DNA of 20,675 nucleotides from assembly GCA_046543225.1 (NCBI GenBank), contig JBKGZW010000035.1:1-20675 (forward strand), in the 5' to 3' direction. A program made the position numbers and the translations under genes. The notes below the pieces were generated by a model, which saw only the letters and a program-made list of their open reading frames with translations, did no database searches and had not been told where the DNA came from. Below are positions 14,114 through 20,675 of this stretch, in pieces. Position 1 is the first letter of the stretch, and every line of letters starts with the position of its first letter. Source of the DNA: SKKL01 sp046543225 (lineage in GTDB: Bacteria > Actinomycetota > Acidimicrobiia > Acidimicrobiales > SKKL01).

Positions 14114-14150
14114 GTCTCTGCGCCCACCAGCGTGCATCCCGTCGTCGACC

Positions 14151-14288
14151 GGTGGAGGAGGTGAGCGAGACACCCGTGGAGAACCCGCCCCAACCCCAGG
14201 GCGCGATGCGCCCCGCCCCGTGTCCGACCTCGCCTCGGTGGGCGCGCCCGACTCGTTGACCTGGCACGCTCGCTGGTAGGCCTCCACC
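14151..14288 (+). promoter_or_regulatory. Structured 5' leader of mgtE (candidate cis-regulatory RNA)
   Basis: The 240-base gap before mgtE holds complementary blocks that would close one long fold. GGTGGAGG (14151-14158) pairs with CCTCCACC (14281-14288), and inside it AGCGA (14164-14168) pairs with TCGCT (14270-14274). Within that, GACAC (14169-14173) can pair with GTGTC (14220-14224), enclosing a hairpin GGGCGC-GAT-GCGCCC (14199-14213). The outer stem ends directly at the AGGAG ribosome binding site (14289-14293). Magnesium riboswitches (M-box) occur before mgtE in other bacteria, and AGGTGAG near 14160 recalls the M-box start. The conserved M-box core is not evident, so the class is open. 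Confidence 0.45.
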
Positions 14289-14301
14289 AGGAGACACCGC
14301 C

Positions 14302-15633
14302 ATGACCCCACCCGCGCTCGACGAACTCGTCGAAGCTGACGACACGGCGGCCATCGCCGCGTGGTTGAACGAGAACAACACGCTCGACATCGCTGACGAG
14401 CTCACCCGGCTCGACCCGGCCCAGATGGGCATCACCTTCCGCCTGCTTCCCCGCAACCGGGCGCTCGAGGTCTTCGAAGCGCTCGACCCCCACCACCAAC
14501 AGCTGGTCCTCGACGGGTTGCTCGACCATCGGGTCCGCCACCTCCTGGAGGAGCTGGACCCCGACGACCGGGTCCGGCTGCTCGACGAGATGCCGGCCAC
14601 GGTGGCCAAGCGGCTCCTCACCCAGCTCAGCTCCGACGAGCGCTCGCTCACCACCGTGCTCATGGGCTACCCCGAGGAGTCGGCCGGCCGCCACATGAGC
14701 CCCGAGTTCGTGTCGCTGCGGGCCAGCATGACCGTCGGCGATGCCATGGCCAAGATCCGCCGCGAGGGTCCCGACGCCGAGACCATCTACGCCCTGCCCG
14801 TGCTCGACGACGAGCGCCACCTCATCGGCGTCACCGGGCTGCGGTCGCTGGTGCTCGCCTCACCCACGGTGGAGGTCGGCGAGCTCATGAACACCGACGT
14901 GCACATGGTCACCACCGACACCGACCGGGAGGAAGCCGCCCGGCTCATGCGCGAGGTCGGCGCCATCGCCCTCCCCGTCGTCGACTCCGAGGCCCGCCTC
15001 GTCGGAGTGATCACCGTCGACGACGCCATGACCATCCTCGAGACCGAGGACACCGAGGACTTCGCCCTCACCGCCGGACACAGTCCCCTGCGCAAGCCCT
15101 ATCTGGCGGTGTCGGCGTTCGGCCTGGCCAGGGTCCGCGCCGCCTGGCTCCTGGTGCTGATCCTCGGCGCCGGGCTCACCGTCACCGTGCTCGAACGCTT
15201 CGAGGGCACCCTCCAACAGGTCACGGTGCTCGCCCTGTTCGTCCCCCTGCTGATCGGCACCGGGGGCAACTCCGGTGCCCAGGCGTCCACCGCGGTCATC
15301 CGCGCCATGGCCGTCGGCGAGGTCCGGTGGTCCGACCTCCCCCGGATCGTCTGGCGCGAGACACGGGTCGGCGTCATGCTCGGCGCCATGCTCGGCGGCG
15401 CGGCGTTCGTCCCCGTCGCCATGCTGTGGGAGCCCGACATCGCCACCATCGTCTCGCTCACGCTGGTGACCATCTGCACCTGGGCCACCCTCGCCGGTTC
15501 GGCACTGCCGCTCCTCGCCAAGCAGGCGGGCGTCGACCCTGCGGTCGTGTCGGCCCCGTTCATCACGACCCTCGTCGACGCCACCGGTCTGATCATCTAC
15601 TTCCTCATCGCCCGGGCGGTGTTGGGGCTCTGA
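14302..15633 (+). CDS. mgtE: Magnesium transporter MgtE
   Basis: This 443-residue Mg2+ channel of the inner membrane is complete. The cytoplasmic MgtE N domain covers about residues 5-130, two CBS domains about 135-250, and then a connecting helix and five membrane helices from about 280 to the end. Signature PLLIGTGGNSGAQAST (315-330) lines the pore, and TTLVDATGLIIYF (422-434) has the conserved pore Asp426. Acidic residues in the N and CBS domains match the known Mg2+-sensing closure of the family. The ATG at 14302 has AGGAG eight bases upstream. The structured leader before it suggests RNA-level control. The next gene starts 74 bases after the stop. Confidence 0.96.
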   Translation: MTPPALDELVEADDTAAIAAWLNENNTLDIADELTRLDPAQMGITFRLLPRNRALEVFEALDPHHQQLVLDGLLDHRVRHLLEELDPDDRVRLLDEMPATVAKRLLTQLSSDERSLTTVLMGYPEESAGRHMSPEFVSLRASMTVGDAMAKIRREGPDAETIYALPVLDDERHLIGVTGLRSLVLASPTVEVGELMNTDVHMVTTDTDREEAARLMREVGAIALPVVDSEARLVGVITVDDAMTILETEDTEDFALTAGHSPLRKPYLAVSAFGLARVRAAWLLVLILGAGLTVTVLERFEGTLQQVTVLALFVPLLIGTGGNSGAQASTAVIRAMAVGEVRWSDLPRIVWRETRVGVMLGAMLGGAAFVPVAMLWEPDIATIVSLTLVTICTWATLAGSALPLLAKQAGVDPAVVSAPFITTLVDATGLIIYFLIARAVLGL

Positions 15634-15707
15634 TCCTCAGACGGTGGCCTTCGGCCCAATCTGGGCGTTACCCTCACCAGCAGCTGGCGCCCGCCGACGA
15701 CACGGGG

Positions 15708-18380
15708 GTGAACACCCGCCTCTGGGTCCTCGTCGTGGTGCCCGCCACCCTGATCGTGGTCCATGCCTCGGTGCCTGCCGCCTTCGAGGCCGGCGGTACC
15801 GTCGTGAACCTCTACTACCTGGTGGCGTTGCTCTGCGGCGTGCTCGCCGTCGGTGGCCTGGCCACCAGACGGCCATCGCCGATCTGGCCGTGGCTGGCCA
15901 TGGCCTCCACAATCGGCCTCTGGCTGGTCGCCGACCTCACCTACGACCTCATCGGCGGTGACCCGAACGCATCGGTGGCCGACGTCTTCTATCTCGGTGG
16001 CTACCTCACCCTGGTCGCCGGTCTGTGGGGCGTCCTTCGACGGCAGTCAGCCAGCGGCGACCTCAGCCGGGTGCTCGACACCGGCGTGGCCGCCGTCGGC
16101 GCCAGCTACCTGGTGTGGCAGCTCATCATCGACCCCATCTGGTCCGGTGGCGACGAACCGGTCCTCGGCCTGGTCCTCACCAGCATCTACCCGATCGCCG
16201 ACGCCGTCGTCCTGATCCTGGTGCTGAAGCTGGCGATCACCAGCGGACAGCGCACCCTGTCGACGCTGGGGCTGGGCCTCGCCGCCCTCTCGCTGATGAT
16301 CGCCGACGTCGGCTACGCGATCGTCGTCGCCACCGACTCCTACCCCGACCACTCACAACCCCTCGACTCGCTCTGGCTGCTGGCCTACCTGGGGCTGGCG
16401 GTCGCGGTCGCCTGGGCCGCCACGCATCACTCGACGGCCGACTCCGAACGCCCCCACCTCACGATCCCGCACGCGCTCGCCGCCGCGGTGGCCCTCATGG
16501 TCGTGCCCGCGGTGGTCTTCGCCAACCAGCTCCTCGGCCAGCCCACCAACCGTGCGGTCATGGGTGCTGCTGGCGTGACGACGGTGGTCCTGGTGATCCT
16601 GCGCTTCGTCGGACTCGCCAAGCGGGCCGACGAGGCACACGAGGAGGTCGAACGCCGCGAGCACTACTTCCGGGTCCTCGCGCTCAACGCCAGCGACGTC
16701 GTGCTCGTCCTCGACGACGATCTCGCCGTGCTGGACACCTCGTGGGCGCTGAACGGCCTCGAGGGCACGGCCATGGAACGCGAGGTCCTCGCAAATCCCA
16801 TGAGTCTGATCCACCCCGCCGACCGGCCGGCCCTCGAGGCCCTGATCGCTGGGGCCAGGGCCCACCCCGGCCACGCGGTGACCGGAGAGGCACGGCGCAT
16901 GGACGGTGGCGTCCCGCAACGCTGGATGGAGCTACGGATCACCGACCTCACCCACGACCCAGTGATCGGTGGCTTGGTGGTGAACGCCCGCGACATCACC
17001 GAACGCAAGGTGGTCGAAGCCGAGCTCGAGCACCGGGTCTTCCACGACGGCCTCACCGGCCTGGCCAACCGGGCGCTGTTCCGCAACCGCGTCGACCACG
17101 CCCTGAACCGGCTCGACCGCCACGGGGGCGTCGTGACCGTGATGTTCTGCGATCTCGACGGCTTCAAGGAGGTCAACGAACGACTGGGACAGCACGCCGG
17201 CGACGACCTCCTGCGCGAGACCGCGGCCCGGGTGAGCGCCCAGGTGCGACCCGACGACACCGTCGCCCGACTGGGCAGCGACGAGTTCGCGATCCTCTTC
17301 GACGCCGTCGGCGCGGTCGACCCCACCACCGAGGAGGCGGTCGAGCGCGTGGCGACGACGCTGGCGCAACCCTTCGAGATGGATGCCAGCCTCGTGTCGC
17401 TGAGCGCAAGCATCGGTGTCGCCGGAGCCGACCGGACCATGACCAGTGACGAACTGTTGCACAACGCGGACCTGGCGCTCTATCGCGCCAAGCAAGAAGG
17501 CGGTGGGCGTCGCGTCACCTACACCCACACCATGGGCGAGGAGGCCACGAACCGCCGGCAGCTGGAAGCAGACCTGCACTCGGCGGTCGCCAACGACGAG
17601 CTGGTGCTCCACTACCAACCCCTGGTCGACCTGGCCACCGGGTCCCTGCGGGGGTTCGAGGCCCTGGTCCGGTGGAACCACCCCAGGCGCGGCCTGCTGA
17701 TGCCCGGTGACTTCATCGCCATCGCGGAGGACTCGGGTCTGATCATCGACATCGGGAACTGGGTGCTGCGCACGGCGTGCACCACCGCGGCCACCTGGGC
17801 CCAGCAGTTCCCCGACCGGGCGGGGCTCGAGATGTCGGTCAACCTCTCGGCGCGACAGCTCGCCGACCCCCGTCTCACCCGGCGGGTCCTCACCGCGCTC
17901 GACCACAGCGGCATGGATCCAGAGCTCCTGGTGCTCGAGCTCACCGAGTCGGTCCTCGTCGATCAGCCCGCCGAGGCCAACGCTCACCTCCAAGCGCTCA
18001 GCGGCATCGGGATCAGGATCGCCATCGACGACTTCGGCACCGGCTACTCGTCGCTCGCGTACCTCCAGCAGTTCACGGTCGACATCATCAAGATCGACCG
18101 CGGCTACGTCGCCTCGATCGAGGGGGGCGCGCTGCCGCCGCTGGTCCAGGGCATGCTCGACCTCAGCCGGTCGCTGGGCGCCGCCTGCATCGCCGAAGGC
18201 ATCGAGGAGCTGCACCAGGGCCAGGCCCTGGTCCGCTCCGGGTGCCCGACCGGCCAGGGCTACCTGTTCAGCCGGCCGGTGGACCTCGACACCGCCACCG
18301 CGCTCATCAGCGAGGGACGGTCGCTGAACCCCGACAGCGCCCGTCGCCACGACCAGCTCCCATTGCCGCTGCGACGCTGA
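15708..18380 (+). CDS. Membrane PAS-GGDEF-EAL cyclic di-GMP signalling protein
   Basis: This 890-residue protein has about nine membrane helices in residues 5-303, a short coiled stretch, a PAS domain (about 318-432), a GGDEF domain (440-605) and an EAL domain (615-868). The cyclase loop reads GSDEF (523-527), with a product-inhibition site RPDD (514-517) five residues before it. The EAL half has all the expected catalytic residues: Glu651 in EAL, Asn in VNLSARQL, Glu in LELTES, DDFG (774-777), Lys795 in IKID, Glu830 in AEGIE and Gln850 before GYLFSRP. It could both make and break c-di-GMP; breakdown looks secure, synthesis less so. The GTG at 15708 is chosen because the frame further upstream runs into mgtE in another frame. 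The signal sensed by the membrane part is unknown. Confidence 0.9.
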   Translation: MNTRLWVLVVVPATLIVVHASVPAAFEAGGTVVNLYYLVALLCGVLAVGGLATRRPSPIWPWLAMASTIGLWLVADLTYDLIGGDPNASVADVFYLGGYLTLVAGLWGVLRRQSASGDLSRVLDTGVAAVGASYLVWQLIIDPIWSGGDEPVLGLVLTSIYPIADAVVLILVLKLAITSGQRTLSTLGLGLAALSLMIADVGYAIVVATDSYPDHSQPLDSLWLLAYLGLAVAVAWAATHHSTADSERPHLTIPHALAAAVALMVVPAVVFANQLLGQPTNRAVMGAAGVTTVVLVILRFVGLAKRADEAHEEVERREHYFRVLALNASDVVLVLDDDLAVLDTSWALNGLEGTAMEREVLANPMSLIHPADRPALEALIAGARAHPGHAVTGEARRMDGGVPQRWMELRITDLTHDPVIGGLVVNARDITERKVVEAELEHRVFHDGLTGLANRALFRNRVDHALNRLDRHGGVVTVMFCDLDGFKEVNERLGQHAGDDLLRETAARVSAQVRPDDTVARLGSDEFAILFDAVGAVDPTTEEAVERVATTLAQPFEMDASLVSLSASIGVAGADRTMTSDELLHNADLALYRAKQEGGGRRVTYTHTMGEEATNRRQLEADLHSAVANDELVLHYQPLVDLATGSLRGFEALVRWNHPRRGLLMPGDFIAIAEDSGLIIDIGNWVLRTACTTAATWAQQFPDRAGLEMSVNLSARQLADPRLTRRVLTALDHSGMDPELLVLELTESVLVDQPAEANAHLQALSGIGIRIAIDDFGTGYSSLAYLQQFTVDIIKIDRGYVASIEGGALPPLVQGMLDLSRSLGAACIAEGIEELHQGQALVRSGCPTGQGYLFSRPVDLDTATALISEGRSLNPDSARRHDQLPLPLRR

Positions 18381-18387
18381 CCGATCC

Positions 18388-19650
18388 TCAGGTGACGGTG
18401 GCGATGATCGCCTTCAGATAGGCGCCCTCGGCGAAGCCGATGGGATGGTCCACGGCGTGGCCGGTGCGGACGACCCCGGTCAGGGTGCGACCCCGACGCG
18501 CCACCGCCCCAGCGATCGTCTCGGCATGCTCGTCGGCACCGATGCGACTCGAGCAGGAGGCTGCCACCAGCGTGCCACCAGGTTCGACCAGGTCTGTGGC
18601 CAGCTCGCCGAGGCGACGGTAGGCGTCCAGCGCCGCTGCCCGCTGTGGTCCTCGCGAAGCCAACGAGGGCGGGTCGAGCACCACGAGGCCGTAGCGCTCA
18701 CCCGAGCGGGCCAGCGCCGCCATCTGGTCTGCGGCATCGCCGACGAGGGTCACGTGGCGACACCGGGCCACGGTCCGAACATGGCGGTTGGCGTCCATGT
18801 TCCGGGTGGCGGCCTCGATCGCGCCGGGGCTGATGTCCACGCTGTGCACCTCGGTGGCTCCACCCGCGGCGGCGTGCACGGAGAACCCACCGGTGCAGCA
18901 GAACACGTCGAGGACCCGTCGACCCTCGGCCAGGTCCCCCACCCGTGCCCGGTTGTCCCGTTGGTCGAGGAAGAAGCCGGTCTTCTGCCCCCGCACCACA
19001 TCGGCCTCGAACGCCAGACCGTGCTCGAGGAAGCCGACCGGCCGCTGCGGCGGCGAACCCGCCAGGGCCGTCCCGTCGGCCAGGTCGCCTCGACCGTCGC
19101 CGCGGGGCACGACGTTGCGGGCGAGGCGCAGCACCACCGACTCGGGCTCGGCCAGCGCGACGAGCGACTCGAGCACCGCCGGCAGGTGTGGAAACCACGC
19201 GGCGCTGTAGAGCTTCACCACCGACGTGGCGCCGTAGCGGTCGACCACCAGCCCCGGCAAGCGGTCGTTCTCGCCGTGGACCCAGCGGTAGCCGGTGGTG
19301 TCGGGCGACGCGGCCAGCTCGGCCCGCCGGTCGAGTGCATCGCGAAGACGGGCGTGCCACCACTCGCGGTCGATCGGCGCCGGTTCGCCCTGGTGAAGGA
19401 TCCGGACCCGGATCGGCGACGACGGGTCGTACAGGCCGATGGCCAGGAACCGGCGCTTGGCGTCGAACACCACCGCCAGGTCACCGGGGGCACCGCCATC
19501 GGTCACCGAGGTGATCGACCGGTCGAACACCCAGGGGTGGCCGCCCCGGATCTGGCGTTCGGCGTCCTTGGTGACCCGAACCGCCAGGCGACGGCGCCCC
19601 TCGGTGCCCGCGTCAGGGTTCACGCCCCCGGGAGCCGACCCTGCTCGCAT
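18388..19650 (-). CDS. Class I rRNA methyltransferase, RlmI (23S rRNA m5C1962) family
   Basis: This 420-residue SAM-dependent methyltransferase has an N-terminal PUA-like RNA-binding domain (about 21-95, with GHPWVF at 37-42), a linker domain, and a Rossmann domain from about 215. The family motif GQKTGFFLDQRDNR (221-234) is exact. DVFCCTGGF (248-256) is the SAM-binding loop, VDIS (271-274) binds the ribose, LDPPSL (325-330) is motif IV and SCSS (365-368) holds the conserved Cys. The predicted substrate is a cytosine in 23S rRNA, by family. The ATG at 19650 is supported by a -10 box at the leaderless spacing. It ends 7 bases from the convergent c-di-GMP gene and diverges from the pirin gene. 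Confidence 0.88.
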   Translation of the reverse strand: MRAGSAPGGVNPDAGTEGRRRLAVRVTKDAERQIRGGHPWVFDRSITSVTDGGAPGDLAVVFDAKRRFLAIGLYDPSSPIRVRILHQGEPAPIDREWWHARLRDALDRRAELAASPDTTGYRWVHGENDRLPGLVVDRYGATSVVKLYSAAWFPHLPAVLESLVALAEPESVVLRLARNVVPRGDGRGDLADGTALAGSPPQRPVGFLEHGLAFEADVVRGQKTGFFLDQRDNRARVGDLAEGRRVLDVFCCTGGFSVHAAAGGATEVHSVDISPGAIEAATRNMDANRHVRTVARCRHVTLVGDAADQMAALARSGERYGLVVLDPPSLASRGPQRAAALDAYRRLGELATDLVEPGGTLVAASCSSRIGADEHAETIAGAVARRGRTLTGVVRTGHAVDHPIGFAEGAYLKAIIATVT

Positions 19651-19656
19651 GGTCGA

Positions 19657-19662
19657 AGCCTA
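19657..19662 (-). promoter_or_regulatory. -10 box (TAGGCT) of a leaderless methyltransferase transcript
   Basis: TAGGCT on the minus strand is at -12 to -7 from the ATG at 19650, the same geometry as at ctaA and ctaB. There is no Shine-Dalgarno sequence in between. Confidence 0.55.
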
Positions 19663-19697
19663 CGACCGGACCCGGTGGAGGTGGCGTCGTCGGCTGC

Positions 19698-19703
19698 GAT
19701 ACT
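19698..19703 (+). promoter_or_regulatory. Candidate extended -10 (TGC-GATACT) for the pirin gene
   Basis: GATACT preceded by TG one base upstream fits an extended -10. It lies 31 bases before the pirin start, leaving room for its GAGGAG ribosome binding site. The -35 region is poor. Confidence 0.35.
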
Positions 19704-19734
19704 GCGGTGGCATCCCGCAGCGAGGAGCGCCCGC

Positions 19735-20667
19735 ATGAGCGGACCGGTCAGCACCGACGACACCGACATCGACACTCCTCACGACGGGGCACAGCCGCCG
19801 TGTGTCGACGTCATCGAAGGGCGGGTCACCGAGGTGGGCGGACTCCCCGTGTCTCGGGTGCTCCCCCGCCGGGCCCGCCGAACCGTCGGCTCCTGGTGCT
19901 TCGCCGACCACTTCGGACCGACCGATGTCGAGGTGGCCGCCATGTCGGTCGGGCCCCATCCCCACATCGGTCTCCAGACGGTGACCTGGATCATCGACGG
20001 CGAGGTGCTCCATCGCGACAGCCTCGGTACCGAACAGCTCATCCGACCCGGCCAGCTCAACCTCATGAGCGCCGGACGTGGCGTCTCCCACGCCGAGGAG
20101 ACCCCCGACGACGTGTTCGGCGAGCTCCACGGGGTGCAGTTGTGGATCGCCCAGCCCGACAGCACCCGCTTCGGCGACCCTGCCTTCGAGCACCACGCGT
20201 CGTTGCCCCAGGCCGAGCTCGACGGGGGTGGGCGGGCCACGGTGCTCATGGGCACCTTCGCCGGTGCGACCTCGCCCGCCCGATCCGATGCGCCGCTGGT
20301 GGGCGCCGACATCGTGTTCGAGTCGGCGGTCGCGGCCGAGCTCGATCCCGGGTTCGAGCACGCCGTCATCGTGGTCGAGGGGTCCATCGCCATCGACCAC
20401 AGCGAGGTCATGGCCGGGGCGCTCGCCTATCTGGGCCAAGGTCGCGACGAGCTCGATCTCACCACCGACGAGCACGCCCGGGTCATGCTCATCGGGGGCC
20501 CGCCACTCGACGACGACCTGTTGATGTGGTGGAACTTCGTCGCCCGCACCCGCGACGAGATCGACGACGCCCGCCAGGACTGGCAGGCCTCGACCGACCG
20601 ATTCGGCCACGTCGCCTCGTCGCTCGACCGCATCGACGCGCCGACACCGCACTGGCACTCAGCCTGA
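19735..20667 (+). CDS. Pirin family protein (bicupin)
   Basis: This is a 310-residue iron-binding bicupin. The N-terminal cupin has the pirin metal site: the two histidines in GPHPHIGLQTVTW, then His and Glu in GRGVSHAEE. HxH, H and E are all there. The second cupin (about 165-270) includes the family stretch LIGGPPLDDDLLMWWNFVARTRDEI. Pirins act as redox sensors, quercetin dioxygenases or regulators of metabolic enzymes, and the exact role cannot be told from sequence. The N-terminal 20 residues are acidic and likely disordered. The ATG at 19735 has GAGGAG seven bases upstream. The gene is complete, ending 8 bases before the window end. Confidence 0.92.
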   Translation: MSGPVSTDDTDIDTPHDGAQPPCVDVIEGRVTEVGGLPVSRVLPRRARRTVGSWCFADHFGPTDVEVAAMSVGPHPHIGLQTVTWIIDGEVLHRDSLGTEQLIRPGQLNLMSAGRGVSHAEETPDDVFGELHGVQLWIAQPDSTRFGDPAFEHHASLPQAELDGGGRATVLMGTFAGATSPARSDAPLVGADIVFESAVAAELDPGFEHAVIVVEGSIAIDHSEVMAGALAYLGQGRDELDLTTDEHARVMLIGGPPLDDDLLMWWNFVARTRDEIDDARQDWQASTDRFGHVASSLDRIDAPTPHWHSA

Positions 20668-20675
20668 CCCGACGC

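Noticed and set aside
14151..14288. Firm assignment as an M-box riboswitch
   Set aside because: Only AGGTGAG and the genomic position fit; I could not find the conserved inner M-box segments by eye.
15327..15707. Upstream extension of the GGDEF-EAL gene to an ATG inside mgtE
   Set aside because: It would overlap mgtE by about 300 bases in another frame and encodes an Arg/His-rich stretch; the membrane domain begins right after the GTG at 15708.
1..20675. Mobile elements, prophage, defence or CRISPR loci
   Set aside because: No transposase, integrase, direct-repeat array or attachment site was seen. The tRNA genes have no flanking repeats or integrase, and gene content is housekeeping.

Overview
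The window is high-GC DNA with dense, overlapping genes, GTG/TTG starts, leaderless-type promoters and actinobacterial marker arrangements: clpS followed by a DUF2017 gene, a tRNA Glu-Asp-Phe cluster, and an actinobacterial-type CtaA with EFxNR. It is chromosomal and most likely from an actinomycetote. The class Acidimicrobiia is my best guess from gene content and is inference only. I see no mobile element, CRISPR array, integrase or sign of recent transfer.

Layout. Positions 44-1704 (+) hold a two-gene ABC-2 exporter. Positions 1723-8986 (-) hold a seven-gene terminal-oxidase operon read right to left: a subunit I-like protein that has lost its metal ligands, a subunit III-like protein that has lost its signature residues, a CtaF-like membrane protein with an acidic tail, then ctaC (subunit II with a cytochrome c domain), ctaD (canonical subunit I), ctaE (subunit III) and a small subunit IV. 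Positions 9162-10058 (-) are ctaB (heme O synthase). It diverges from 10138-11894 (+), which is ctaA (heme A synthase), clpS and a DUF2017 gene. Positions 11904-13364 (-) encode a membrane-anchored protein that looks like a zinc protease without its HExxH. Positions 13469-13758 hold tRNA-Glu, tRNA-Asp and tRNA-Phe, ending in a strong hairpin. Then come a small copper-chaperone-like gene behind a palindromic operator candidate (13858-14061), mgtE behind a structured leader (14302-15633), and a membrane PAS-GGDEF-EAL protein (15708-18380). An RlmI-type rRNA methyltransferase (18388-19650, -) diverges from a pirin (19735-20667, +).

How it works together. CtaB and CtaA make heme A for the caa3-type oxidase encoded next to them. 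The CtaC cytochrome c domain and CuA site feed electrons to heme a and the heme a3/CuB centre in CtaD. The ABC exporter sits beside the oxidase cluster, as similar transporters do beside ctaA in other actinobacteria, but its substrate cannot be read from sequence.

The most notable point is that the same operon begins with a second subunit I/subunit III pair. It aligns with the working pair from end to end, yet five of the six invariant metal-binding histidines of subunit I are gone, mostly changed to glutamine. The first histidine of the subunit III HGxH motif is also glutamine. This looks like a retained, non-catalytic shadow oxidase module that may form a structural or regulatory part of the complex.
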